Source: Serripes groenlandicus (taxonomy: Eukaryota > Mollusca > Bivalvia > Cardiida > Cardiidae). From it: 64,000 nt of DNA. The stretch covers positions 47,686,143 through 47,750,142 of the forward strand of contig JASEVX010000013.1 of NCBI GenBank assembly GCA_031761405.1, in the 5' to 3' direction. The notes below the pieces were generated by a model. It saw nothing but the letters and a program-made list of their open reading frames with translations. It did not search any database and was not told where the DNA came from. Position 1 is the first letter of the stretch. Each line of letters begins with the position of its first letter. This document shows, one piece after another, positions 11,141-22,150 of this stretch. The translations under genes and the position numbers were made by a program.

Positions 11141-11846
11141 AATATTGTTTGAAAGTAGAGTATACACCATCCTGGGTGATATATATTAATTATACTGTTT
11201 AAAGTAGAGTATACACCATTATAGATGCTTTAATTATAAAACTTTTGAACTAGAGTAAACAACATAATGGTTGATCTCATTAGTATATACCGTTGGAAGA
11301 AGAGTAAACACCATGCTGGTTTATATAAATATGATAGTGTTAAAAATAGAGTATAAACACTTATGAGTGATATCATTACAATACTGTTGAAAGTAGAGTA
11401 TAGACCATTCTGGGTGATATATAATAATTATACTGTTTAAAGTAGATTTTACACCATTATAGGTGCTTTAATTATACAACTTTTGAATTAAAGCAAACAA
11501 CATAATGTGTGATCTTATAATTATACCGTTGGAAGTAGAGTAAACACCATTCTCGGGGAAATAATAATGATAGTGTTAAAAGTAGAATATACACAATTCT
11601 GGGTGATATAATTATTATACCATTTAAAGTAGATTTCACATCAGTATTGGTGCTTTAATTATAATACTATTGAACTAGAGTAAACAACATTAGGTTTGAT
11701 CTCATTATTATACCGTTGGAATTAGAGTAAACACCATTCTGGTTAATATAAATATGATAGTGATAAAAGTAGACTATACACAATTCTGGGTGATATAATT
11801 ACAATATGTTGAAAGTAGAGTATACACCATTCAGGGCGATAGTATT
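11140..11846. repeat. 46-47 bp minisatellite segment
   Basis: About 15 units, collinear with delta 52,240-53,375. The GAAAGTAGAGTATAGACC at about 11,390 is the empty counterpart of the insertion at 52,363. Confidence 0.95.
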
Positions 11847-12606
11847 ACAAGCCGGTAGGCGACGTGGGATTCGCCTTTGCATATATATATATATGTAAAA
11901 CATGTCTGATAGGGTCACTATTGTGGTGACTTCGTGAACACTGGTGAAAAGTGTGCAGCTTGTAAAAACAATCTCTGGTCAACCAACCATTTTTATTACC
12001 ATTCAAAGACGCACCCGTATACACCGAACCGTTTTGCCTTGGTATATTTTGTAAACTTCCGGCTGTAGCTCGGAAACCCGAGGTCGGAGGTCAATGACGA
12101 AAATAACTGTTTGTAGCTCTTTAATAGCTCTATGAGATAGTGTTATAAAATCGCTATCGAATACTACCACTGCAGCGCTAGGGGCGATTGAAGTCAAAAA
12201 TGACTGTAAAAATACCCTATATTTGAAAGACTAGCATTTGGAAACAAAGGTCTAAATCAAAAATCATAACGGATATTTTTTCTCTAAACATCTGGAAGTA
12301 TCTATAACTGAAGTGTCAGCTTAAAACTGTAGGAGAAGATAGAAAAATGTTTTTTGTTCTTAAAACGCGCATTTTAGCTAGCTGCATAGCAACAGATAGG
12401 TCCCTAGCAACGAAACTCTTACGCGTACACCCTGAGCTCATTTGGCACCTGTTCACCAAGTTTCATTGGAATCTATCCGTCAGTTCTGGCTGTAGAGCTG
12501 TGCTTTACAAATATTTGGACAGACAGACAGACAGACACACACACACACACACAGACAGACGTAAAAGCCTGACAATAAGGGATAACTAGCCTAGCGAATC
12601 CCAAAA
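11847..12606 (-). mobile_element. H7: 760-bp Helentron/HINE-like element, minus strand
   Basis: On the minus strand it starts TTTGGGATTCGC, with GGGAT..ATCCC as a start hairpin. Near the other end it carries the inverse GCGAATCCC inside an AGGCGA..TCGCCT hairpin and finishes GGCTTGT. Delta lacks it (ATTACAATATTG at about 53,364). The interior has (TA)n, and CAGACAGA/CACACA microsatellites at 12,525-12,560. It has no gene. Confidence 0.65.
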
Positions 12607-13062
12607 ATATTGTTAAAAGTAGAGTATACACAATTCTGGGTGATATTATTATTATACCGTTAGAATAAGATTATTAACAATTTTGGAAGCTTAAACTATA
12701 ATACTGTTAAGGTCGAGTAAACACCTTCCTGGGTTATAGAGTATTCCCATTCTGGTTGCTATAATTATACTACTGTTGAAAGTAAAGTAAACAACATTCT
12801 AGGTGCTATAATTATAATGATATTGAAAGTAGAGTATCACCATTCTGGATGATAAAACCCTAATGATGTTAAAAATAGAGTAAACAATATTCTGGGTGCT
12901 ATAACTAAAATACCGTTGAAAGTAGAGTTTCACCATTTTGAGTGGTTTAATTTTAAAACAGTTGCAGTAGAGTTACACAATTGTGGATGGTTTAATTATA
13001 AAACAGTTACAGCAGATCTAACACCGTTATGGATGATATAACCCTTATGCTGTTGCAATACA
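12607..13062. repeat. 46-47 bp minisatellite segment
   Basis: About 9-10 diverged units, collinear with delta 53,380-54,090. Confidence 0.93.
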
Positions 13063-14558
13063 CCTGTGAAATGAATAGTTACAATTCATGAATTATTCAT
13101 GAAATATTCATTCACAGTTCATAATCAGATTTCATGAAAAAATCATTAAAGTCCTTGAAGTTAAAATGGGACTTTTCATTTAAATGTTAATGATGTAGCA
13201 GTTCATAAACACTGCAAGGTTCATGAACACCTCATGGTTCATGAACTGTCCATGAAATACATTCAAGGTTAGTTCAACATATTTCTTATATAGTTCATGG
13301 ATTATCTATGAATCATTCAAGGATAAGATATTTTATGCACAGTTCATGATCAGTTCATGAATACTCGATTAATAAACTGGTCATGAAATTTCTTCTATAT
13401 AACTTATAGTCCCATTTTAACTTCATGTTCTGGAAATGAACTGTTCATGTCTCGAAATTTTTGAAAAGTTCATGAACCGATTAAGACAGACAAATCTTAA
13501 ACTGTCTTTGAAAAGTTTTGGAATGTAATTCTGTGAACAATTCTGAAAGTGGACTTTCAGAATATTTTTACAAAGGTGACATGTACGAAATAGTCTCGGT
13601 GGACTGGAACTAGATTATGTACAGAAGAAAATACAGAAAGTGTGTGCAGATTCTGTATAGAAAATATTCTGTTTAATTGAAACATAGTTGAACCAGAATT
13701 CTATAGAACTATTTTGTATATGAAGACATGGCTTCTTCTATATATGGCAATGTAATACTTTAATAGATCACCAATATAACATGTTGTTTATGACATAGCA
13801 AAATACAATTTGATAACTTAATTGATAATGTAACATTTAAGACATTTACCAAATGAGCGCATCAAGTTGTTCATAAGATATTACAAAAATTGTCTCTGTG
13901 CCTTTGAACCACAACATATTTCTCCCACCAGAAATTGTAAAGGAAGTAGTAAACATTACTTACTTCTTATTGAAGAGTTCCTGTATTCTATGCCAGATTT
14001 AACTCCCATCGTATATTTCAAATTCGGGCTTGTAGTTATTATACTGCCAGAGAGTTACTGTAAATTATGTGATTAATGGAATAATTATATATATACATGG
14101 CTGGCATTTCATGAATATTTACACTTTATTATAATTGTTCATTTCCTTCAATTTTTCTTAAAAACTTTCGAAGGATGATTTCATGGATGTTATAAGAACA
14201 TACTTTTCTTTCAACTGTTGTTGAACCATTATTGAAGTCAATGCATGCACCTTTTAAGAACTCAACAAATTCATCAATTGTTCTTAAACCGGTAATAAAG
14301 TGAACTCATGAACATTTTAAGAATTTTTAATATTCTTAAACTGTTCTTGAACAATTCATGAAGTCAATTTATGATGATTTTAAGAACTAGGACATTTTCT
14401 TGAATCATTCGACTTGTTCTTCAACTATTCATGAACTGTTCGAGAAAATACTTCAATGACTGTTCATGTCCATAAGTTCATGAACACAACTAAATAACTG
14501 ATAAAGAGTGGTTCATGAACAATCTGTCAAAGGTATGACAAACTCATGATTTCATGAA
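13063..14558. mobile_element. TTCATGAA-rich element, copy alpha (right end lost)
   Basis: The left end CCTGTGAAATGAA equals the left end of the copy at 54,094. The right terminal repeat is missing. At least 13 exact TTCATGAA palindromes occur in 1.5 kb, in two clusters around a middle part (about 13,500-14,100) with few of them. A reading frame at about 13,867-14,040 is kept in both copies over about 50 codons (SPTRNCKGSSKHYLLLIEEF), but no family is recognised. Confidence 0.65.
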
Positions 14559-15075
14559 TTACTATAATACTGTTGCAAATAGAGTTAACAATGCTCTGAG
14601 TGATATAACTATAATACTGTTGTAGGTACATGTAGAGTAAACAATATTATGGGTGCTATAACTATAATACTGTTGAATGTAGAGTATACACCATTATGGT
14701 TGCTATAATTATAATACTGTTGAAAATAGAGTATCACTTTTCTGGTTGCTATTATTATAAAACTGCTGAAAGTAGAGTATACACCATTATGGATAGTACA
14801 ACCCTAATGCTGTTGAAAGTAGAGTAAACAATATCATGGGTGCTTTAACTATAATACTGTTGAAAGTATAGAAAACACCATTCTGGGTTCTATAATTACA
14901 AATATAATGCTAAAATGAACACCATTGTGGATAAAAACACCCGTATGCTGTTGCAAGTAGAGTGAACAGCAGTCTGGGTGCTATAACTAAAATGTTGAAA
15001 GTAGAGTAAAGACTATTCGGGGTGCTATAATTTTAATAATGTTGAAAGCAGAGTATACACTATTATGGGTGTTAT
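14559..15075. repeat. 46-47 bp minisatellite segment
   Basis: About 11 units, collinear with delta 55,726-56,305. Confidence 0.95.
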
Positions 15076-15345
15076 TATATCCCAAACAACAAAGTTGGGG
15101 GATATATTGTTTTTGCACCGTTTCTTATTATATCCCCAACAACAAAGTTGGGGGATATATTGTTTTTGCACCGTTTCTTATTATTATTATATCCCCAACA
15201 ACAAAGTTGGGGGATATATTGTTTTTGCACCGTTTCTTATTATATCCCCAACAACAAAGTTGGGGGATATATTGTTTTTGCACCGTTTCTTATTATATCC
15301 CCAACAACAAAGTTGGGGGATATATTGTTTTTGCACGGTTTCTTC
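15076..15345 (+). repeat. five tandem copies of the element's own 5' end
   Basis: Units of about 53-61 bp, each TATCCCCAACAACAAAGTTG followed by GGGGATATATTGTTTTTGCA and a TTATTA spacer. Every unit contains the CCCCAAC..GTTGGGG hairpin. Confidence 0.95.
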
Positions 15346-15889
15346 TTATTATTATTATTTTTCTTCTTCTTTACCTCCAATTTGTCCGGAGTTTTTCTAG
15401 GAGATGTATGGCGGGATGTTTATGAAAATTGGCACAAACATAGGTTTCGGCCTGAAGTTGCGCAGGTGGGTTTTAGAATTTTCAAGATGGCCGCCATTTT
15501 AGAACGGGAAGCCGTCAAAAATCAAAAGAATTTCAGTCCGTCATTTGTCCCGCCTAGTTCTCCTACAATGTATAACATATTGATGCCAAACTTAGTAGAA
15601 AGAATCGACACCACATGATATTGTGTGTGCCAAAACAGGAGGTAACTCCGTTGGTTTTTACCAGAGTTATGCCCATTTTTACACAACCGCCATCAAACAT
15701 CAAGAAATTTCCGTCCGTATTGTCCGGCCTACTTCTCCTACACCGTATAAGATATTGATGCCAAACTTGGTAGAAATGATCAGCAGCACATGATATTGTG
15801 TGCGCCCCAAAAACAGGTAACTCCGTTCGTATTTCCCGGAGTTATGCCCCTTTTTATACTTAAAAAATCTTCGAAACCTCAACAAACCT

Positions 15890-17195
15890 TAAAATGCTCC
15901 GATTTCTATGAAATTTGGTTTTCAAGTACATATAGGTGTGGCGAGTTCATTCCCGCTATCCAAATTTTATCCCGCGGCGGCCATTTTTTATTCAAAATGG
16001 CAGCCCAAACCTAAAAATGCTTCGATTTCGATGAAATTTGGTTTTCAAATACATATAGGTGTGGCGAGTTCATTCCCGCTATCCAAATTTTATCCCGCGG
16101 TGGCCATTTTAAATTCAAAATGGCCGCCTAAAACTAAAAATGCACCGATTTCTATGAAATTTGGTTTTCAAGTACATATAGGTGTGGTGAGATCATTTCC
16201 GGTATCGAAATTTTATCCCGAGGCTGCCATTTTTTATTCAAAATGGCCACGTTCAACTAAAAATCCTCCGATTTTGATGAAATTTGGTTTTCAAGTAGAT
16301 ATAGGTGTGGCGAGTTCATTTCCGATATAGAATTTTTATCCAGCGGTGTCGATTTTATATTCAAAATGGCCGCCTTATACTAAAAATGTTCAGATTTTGA
16401 TGATATTTGGTTTTCAAGTAAATATAGGTCTGGCGAGTTCATTTCCGGCATCAAAATTTTATCCCCCGGGGGCCATTATTTTTTAAAAATGGCCGCTTAA
16501 ACTTAAAAATGCTCAAATTTCAATGAAATTTATGTTTTCAAGTAAATGTAAATTTTATTCCGCTATGGGCATTTTTTTATTCAAAATGGCCGCCAAAACC
16601 TAAAACCTTAAAATGCTCCGATTTTGATTAAATTTTGTTTTCAAGTACATATAGGTGTGGCGAGTTCATTCCCGCTATCCAAATTTTATCCCGCGGTGGC
16701 CATTTTAAATTCAAAATGGTCGCCTAAAACTAAAAATGCACCGATTTCTATGAAATTTGGTTTTCAAGTACATATAGGTGTGGTGAGATCATTTCCGGTA
16801 TCGAAATTTTATCCCGAGGCTGCCATTTTTTATTCAAAATGGCCGCCTAAAACTAAAAATTCTCCAATTTCGATGTAATTTGGTTTTCAGGTAGATATGG
16901 GTGTGTCGAGTTCATTCGGGTTTCAAAATTTTATCCCGCGGCAGCCATTTTAGATTCAAAATGGCCGCCTTCAACTAAAAATCCTCCGATTTTGATGAAA
17001 TTTGGTTTTCAAGTAGATATAGGTGTGGCGAGTTCATTTCCGATATAGAATTTTTATCCCGCGGTGTCGATTTTATATTCAAAATGGCCGCCTTATACTA
17101 AAAATGTTCAGATTTTGATGATATTTGGTTTTGAAGTTAATATAGGTGTGGCGAATTCATTCCCGGTATCGAAATTTTATCCCGTGGCGACAATT
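15890..17195. repeat. 122-bp tandem array, 11 units
   Basis: Unit markers: GATGAAATTTGGTTTTCAAG, TATAGGTGTGGCGAGTTCAT, ATTTTATCCCGCGG, TTCAAAATGGCCGCC. The block at about 16,624-16,860 nearly repeats 16,030-16,255, so multi-unit duplication occurred. Open frames here are by-products of the repeat. Confidence 0.93.
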
Positions 17196-17247
17196 TGACG
17201 GTTTTGGGGATATATGTGACTTGCTTGCAATCACAATCAGTACTTGT

Positions 17248-17673
17248 TACTATATTACTGTTGAAAGTAGAGCGTACTCAACATTCTAGATTATATAATT
17301 ATAATACTGTTGAAAGGAGAGTATACATATTTTTGGGTTCTAAAATTATTATACTGTGGAAAGAAACAATATTCTCGGTGCTATACGTATAATATTGTTG
17401 AAAGTAGAGTACTCACCATTCTAGGTTCTATAATTATAAAACTGTTGAAAATGGAGTATCACCATTCTGGATGCTATAATTATAATACTGCTGAAAGTAG
17501 AGTAAACACTTTTCTGTGAGTTATAACTATAACACTGTTGAAAGAAGAGTATACAACATTCTAGGTTCTATAATTACAATATTATTAAAAGTAGAGTTAA
17601 CACCATAATAGAATGATTAAACCCTAATTCTGTTGAAAGTAGAGTGAACAACATTCTGGTTCTATAATTATAA
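17248..17673. repeat. 46-47 bp minisatellite segment
   Basis: About nine units, collinear with delta 56,305-56,735. Confidence 0.95.
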
Positions 17674-17674
17674 T

Positions 17675-17854
17675 TCTAACACTATTGACAATTTCTCTTC
17701 TATACACAAAGAAGGATTTGAGCGTGATCTAAATGCAGTATATCACTCTAAATTTCCGGAACTATTTTTGGCTGTTGAAATTCCCTCCCGCGTATTTTTC
17801 ATACAACGTTTCTCAGAGCGCATGCGTTACTACGTTGGGCTTGACATTTTATGA
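17675..17854 (+). pseudogene. exon-like ORF inside the palindrome-ended element
   Basis: Open from the element's first bases without a Met: 59 codons ending ...RMRYYVGLDIL then TGA, with AATAAA overlapping the stop. The paralogue at 52,364-52,543 is also open (FFIQRFSERMRYCVGLDIS). Changes between the two are a mixture of silent and replacement. The pattern suggests a captured 3'-terminal exon; the protein family is not recognised. Confidence 0.35.
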
Positions 17855-18238
17855 ATAAAGACACGAGCTTTTGTTGTAAATGCCGTTTGGAAATTTGAAT
17901 TGTAACGGTGACGTTATTGTTTTAGATGACGTCATTCACGTGTTTTACCAACATTTTTGGCGCGGTCGAAAACGTTGTGTTAGAATGAGACAGTAAGAAA
18001 TTGCTCATGATGAGTTTAAGAAAAAGTTATAATAAAAATAAAATGTTCATAGACTGTTAATATAACTGATTTCAAAATGTTTTGTTAGTTGAAAAAGTCG
18101 AATATTACCTAAACAAATACAATGGGGAGTAAAGATAGAATAGCCTACACGTTATTTTATCAAGGAAAACAACGTCATGTCAAATCATAGTTCACCCTTA
18201 ATTTGTATCCCTTTAAGTTATAAAAAAGTGCTAGAATT

Positions 18239-18408
18239 GAAATAGATCTCATTTTGAGTGATATACCGGCTCTTATATCACGATGTGTCGTTCAGGTGTG
18301 TTTAAATTAATCACTCAGGCCATTCGGCCTTCGTGATTAATTACTACACACCTGAACTCCCAATCGTGATATACGAGCCGGTATATCACTCAAAATGAGA
18401 TCTATTTC
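18239..18408. repeat. 170-bp palindrome, 83-bp arms
   Basis: Arms begin GAAATAGATCTCATTTTGAG and end CTCAAAATGAGATCTATTTC, and meet at GGCC-attc-GGCC. There are a few mismatches. The delta copy (52,810-52,938) has lost the outer half of the left arm. Confidence 0.95.
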
Positions 18409-18412
18409 CTAA

Positions 18413-21190
18413 TTATTTTGTAAAAAGAGTATCACCATTTTTTTTACTATAATTATAATACTGTTGAAAGTAGAATAAACACCATTCTGGGTTCTATAAT
18501 TATAATTCTGTTGAAAAATGAGTATCACCATTTTTGTTGCTATAATTTTTATACTGTTGAAAGTAGAATAAACACCATTATGGATGGTAACACCCTAATG
18601 CTTTTGCAAGTAGAGTGAACAACATTCTGGGTTCTTTAACTATAAAACTGTTGAAAAAGAGAGTTACACCATTTTAGTTTCTAAATATATATTACTGTTG
18701 AAAGTAGAATAAACACCATTATAGATGATAAAACCAAATGCTTTTGCAAGTAGAGTGAACAACATTCTGGGTTCTTTAACTATAAAACTGTTGAAAAATA
18801 GAGTTACACCATTTTAGTTTCTAAATATATATTACTGTTGAAAGTAGAATAAACACCATTATAGATGATAAAACCAAATGCTTTTGCAAGTAGAGTGAAC
18901 AACATTCTGGGTTCTTTAACTATAAAACTGTTGAAAAATAGAGTTACACCATTTTAGTTTCTAAATATATATTACTGTTGAAAGTAGAATAAACACCATT
19001 ATAGATGATAAAACCAAATGCTTTTGCAAGTAGAGTGAACAACATTCTGGGTTCTTTAACTATAAAACTGTTGAAAAATAGAGTTACACCATTTTAGTTT
19101 CTAAATATATATTACTGTTGAAAGTAGAATAAACACCATTATGGATGATAAAACCAAATGCTTTTGCAAGTAGAGTCAACAACAGTATGGGTGCTTTAAC
19201 TATAAAACTGTTGAAAGTAGAGTTACACCATTTTGGTTTTCAAATATATAATACTGTTTGAAGTAGAGTAAACACCATTTAAATATGGATGATAACACCC
19301 TAATACTGTTGCAAGTAGAGTGAACAACATTATGGGTGCTATTACTACAAAACTGTTAAAAATACAGTTACACCATTTTGGTTTCTAAATATATAATACT
19401 GTTGAAAGTAGAGTAAACACCATTATGGATGATAACACCCTAATACTGTTGAAAGTAGAGTGAACAACATTCTGTGTTCTAGAACTATGATATTGTATAA
19501 AGAAGAGTATTCACCATTCCAGGTTCTATAATTATAATTATGTTGAAAAAAGAGTATCACCATTTTTGTTGCTATAATTATAATACTGTTGAAAGTAGAA
19601 TAAACACTATTGTGGATGGTAAAACCCTAATGCTTTTGCAAGTAGAGTAAACAACATTCTGGGTGCTATAACTACAAAACTGTTGAAAGTAGAGTTACAC
19701 CATTTTGGTTTCAAAATATATAATACTGTTGAAAGTAGAGTAAACACCATTATGAATTATGTAACCATAATGCTGTTGAAAGAAGAGTACTCACCATGCT
19801 AGGTTCTACAATTATAATACTGTTTGAACTAGAGTATCACCATTCTGGTTGCTATCATTTTAATACTGCTGAAAGTAGAGTTAAAAACCATTATGGTTGA
19901 TAACATCCTAATGCTGTTGAAAGTAGAGTGAACACCATTCTGGGTGCTGTGATTATAATACTGTGGAAAGTAGAGTATCACCATTCTGGTTGCTATACTT
20001 TTAATACTGCTGAAAGTAGAGTTAACACCTTTATGGATGATAAAACCCTAAAACTGTTGAAAGTAAAGTGAACACCATTCTGGGTGCTATGATTATAATA
20101 CTGTGTAAGTATTGTATACACTTTTCTTGGTGCTATAACTATGATGCTGTTGAAAGAAGAATAATCAACATTATAGATGCTTTGAATATGATACTGTTTA
20201 AAGTAGAGTGACCAACACACTGGGAGCTATAACTTTAAAACTGTAGAAAGTTTTTGGATGCTATTATTATAATTATGTTGAACGTTGAATATACAACTTT
20301 CTGGGTTCCATGATTATATTACTGTTTAAGTAAAGTAAAGACCTTTCTGGATGCTAAAAAATTATAATACTGTTGAAAGTAAAGTTACACCATTGTGGGT
20401 GATATAATTATTAAACGGTTGCAGAAAGAATAAACACCAGTATGCGTGTTATATATATAATGCTGTTGGAAGTAGAGTATACACCTTTCTGGGTGCTATA
20501 CTTATTATACTGTTGATAGATGAGTATAAACCAGTTATATAACTAAAATACTGTTGAAGTAGATTATACACCATAATTGGTGATTTAATGATTATAGTAT
20601 TGGAGGTAGAGTTAACACCATTAGGGTTGCTATAACTATTATACTGTTGGACGTAGAGTATACACCATTAGGGTTGCTATAACTATTATACTGTTGGACG
20701 TAGAGTATACACCATTAGGGTTGCTATAACACTAATACTGTTGAAAGTAGAGTATACACCATTAGGGTTGCTATAACTATAAATTACTGTTGGAAGTAAA
20801 GTAAACACCATTAGGATTGCTACAACTATAACACTCTTGGACGTAGAGTATACACCATTAGGGTTGCTATAACAATACTACTGTTGAAAGTAGAGTATAC
20901 ACCATAAGGGTTGCTATAACTATAATACTGTTGGAAGTAAAGTAAACATCATTAGGATTGCTACAACTATTATACTCTTGGAAGTAGAGTATACACCATT
21001 AGGGTTGCTATAACTATAATACTGTTGAAAGTAGAGTATACACCATTAGAGTTGCTATAATTATTATACTGTTGAAAGTAGAGTAAGCACCATGAGGGTT
21101 GCTATAACTATAATACTGTTGGAAGTAGAGTAAACACCTTTAGGGTTGCTATAACTATACTACTGTTGGAAGTAGAGTTTACACCATTTT
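18413..21190. repeat. 46-47 bp minisatellite, long segment
   Basis: About 58 units in local subfamilies: a HOR part (18,581-19,190), a mixed part, then a block with core CACCATTAGGGTTGCTATAA (20,580-21,190). Minus-strand ORFs such as NGVYSTSNSIIV repeats arise because three units equal 47 codons. Confidence 0.95.
18581..19190. repeat. 140-bp higher-order repeat (three 47-bp units)
   Basis: The marker ATAGATGATAAAACCAAATG recurs at 18,721, 18,861 and 19,001, and as ATGGATGATA at 19,141: an exact 140-bp period with near identity. Confidence 0.95.
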
Positions 21191-21720
21191 AAATACAGCA
21201 TTTCAAACCGGCTGCTTTTCCTTTTATTACTTTTTAAATATCACTTTCCTCTGCACCATATAAAAGTAAAATTTATCTACTATATTTTATACGCAGGTAG
21301 TATGTGTGTATCTATACAAATAACAAAAAATGTTCGATGACGAAAAGTAGCACTCGCCTTAAATTAATGTCAGATAATAAATTTCATACGAAGGTAATCT
21401 ATAAAGTGATTGTTGTTGTTGATGTTGTTCATAATGAGTCCTTTTTGTTAGACATCTATGATCTCCAACTCCTTTTACAGCGATTATTTGACTCTCCGTA
21501 GCTCTTTATTCCACGATAAACTTCCTTTATATACATCCTATAAATGTATTCACCCAGTTGCTAGAGTTACGGTGTCGTGATTTTTAAACCGTATCCACTT
21601 GAGACTCTAAAATCATGTAAACTAACTTTAATACGTCTTCTCCTGTTAGATTGGTTAGATTGCTCCTTTTCCGCGATATTGTCCATACTCTGGAAGTAGA
21701 CCTGCTTTCACCACGACCAT
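21190..21720. other. non-coding flank of the integrase relic
   Basis: A short minus-strand ORF overlaps 21,584-21,787 (RYGTANGRGESRSTSRVW); no family is recognised. Otherwise nothing is supportable. Confidence 0.4.
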
Positions 21721-22089
21721 TTGCTGTTCCATACCTATTTTTCCATACATTGGAATAATGTAAAATCAGCTGTGAAACTAAAACCATTCAAATATAAACT
21801 CGTTGACTGTGTCCGTATCAGTCATCTGAAAAACGTATTTAACCGAGCATACGATCCAGTGAAGTGTTTCGAGTGCATAAACGTTAGCACAGAGGAACAT
21901 TGCCAATCTACAGACTACAAGACTTACAAGAAGAAGACATTAAAGAAACATTTTATCAAAGTGAACTACAGAAAACAAATAGTGATCCCAATCAGACAAG
22001 GAAAGTTGAACAAGTATTAGAAAGCAGAGGTACAGGACGAATCAAACAAAACTTTGTGAAATGGAAATAGTATCCAACGAAATTTAACA
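21721..22089 (+). pseudogene. Polinton/Maverick-type integrase C-terminal relic with chromodomain
   Basis: The first part reads VKSAVKLKPFKYKL and VRISHLKNVFNRAYD, the post-catalytic segment I associate with transposon-derived integrases of the C. elegans F54H12.3 type (Polinton/Maverick). A frameshift follows at roughly 21,880-21,930. The next frame gives KETFYQSELQK, then a chromodomain-like VEQVLESRGTGR, FVKWK, a stop, and FNSC. The catalytic DDE core, DNA polymerase and capsid genes are absent, so this is a dead tail fragment. Upstream sequence to 21,190 shows no more of it, and the HINE-like H2 begins 60 bp downstream. Confidence 0.7.
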
Positions 22090-22150
22090 GCTGTGTCAAA
22101 GATATGTGACATATGTATAGAAAAATATACCTCATTATGTATGTAAATAG

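Larger units (their letters stand above)
15076..17247 (+). mobile_element. H3: 2.2-kb Helentron/HINE-like element
   Basis: Starts TATATCCC. The inverted terminus GTTTTGGGGATATA recurs at 17,201-17,214, followed by a hairpin GTGA-c-TTGC..GCAATCAC (17,216-17,234) and the end ACTTGT. Delta has the intact host sequence at about 56,296-56,312 (GGTGTTATTACTATATTACT), placing the insertion within TTA, at T|T if read like the other elements. Internal parts are a five-fold repeated start and an eleven-fold 122-bp array. No ORF of recognisable function is present. Confidence 0.75.
17674..18412 (+). mobile_element. palindrome-ended, duplication-free element, alpha copy
   Basis: Runs from TTCTAACACT to a 170-bp palindrome and CTAA. 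Removing it restores exactly the host sequence seen empty in delta (ATTATAATTATG, about 56,724), with no target duplication or loss. The second copy (52,363-52,942) sits at a different place. A terminal palindrome followed by CTRR and no target duplication resemble a non-autonomous Helitron, but the start is TTC rather than TC and the palindrome is unusually large. Confidence 0.75.

Noticed and set aside
15039..15618. Overlapping plus-strand ORFs with YIPNNKVGG-type repeats
   Set aside because: They are open in several frames at once because of the tandem 5' end of H3.
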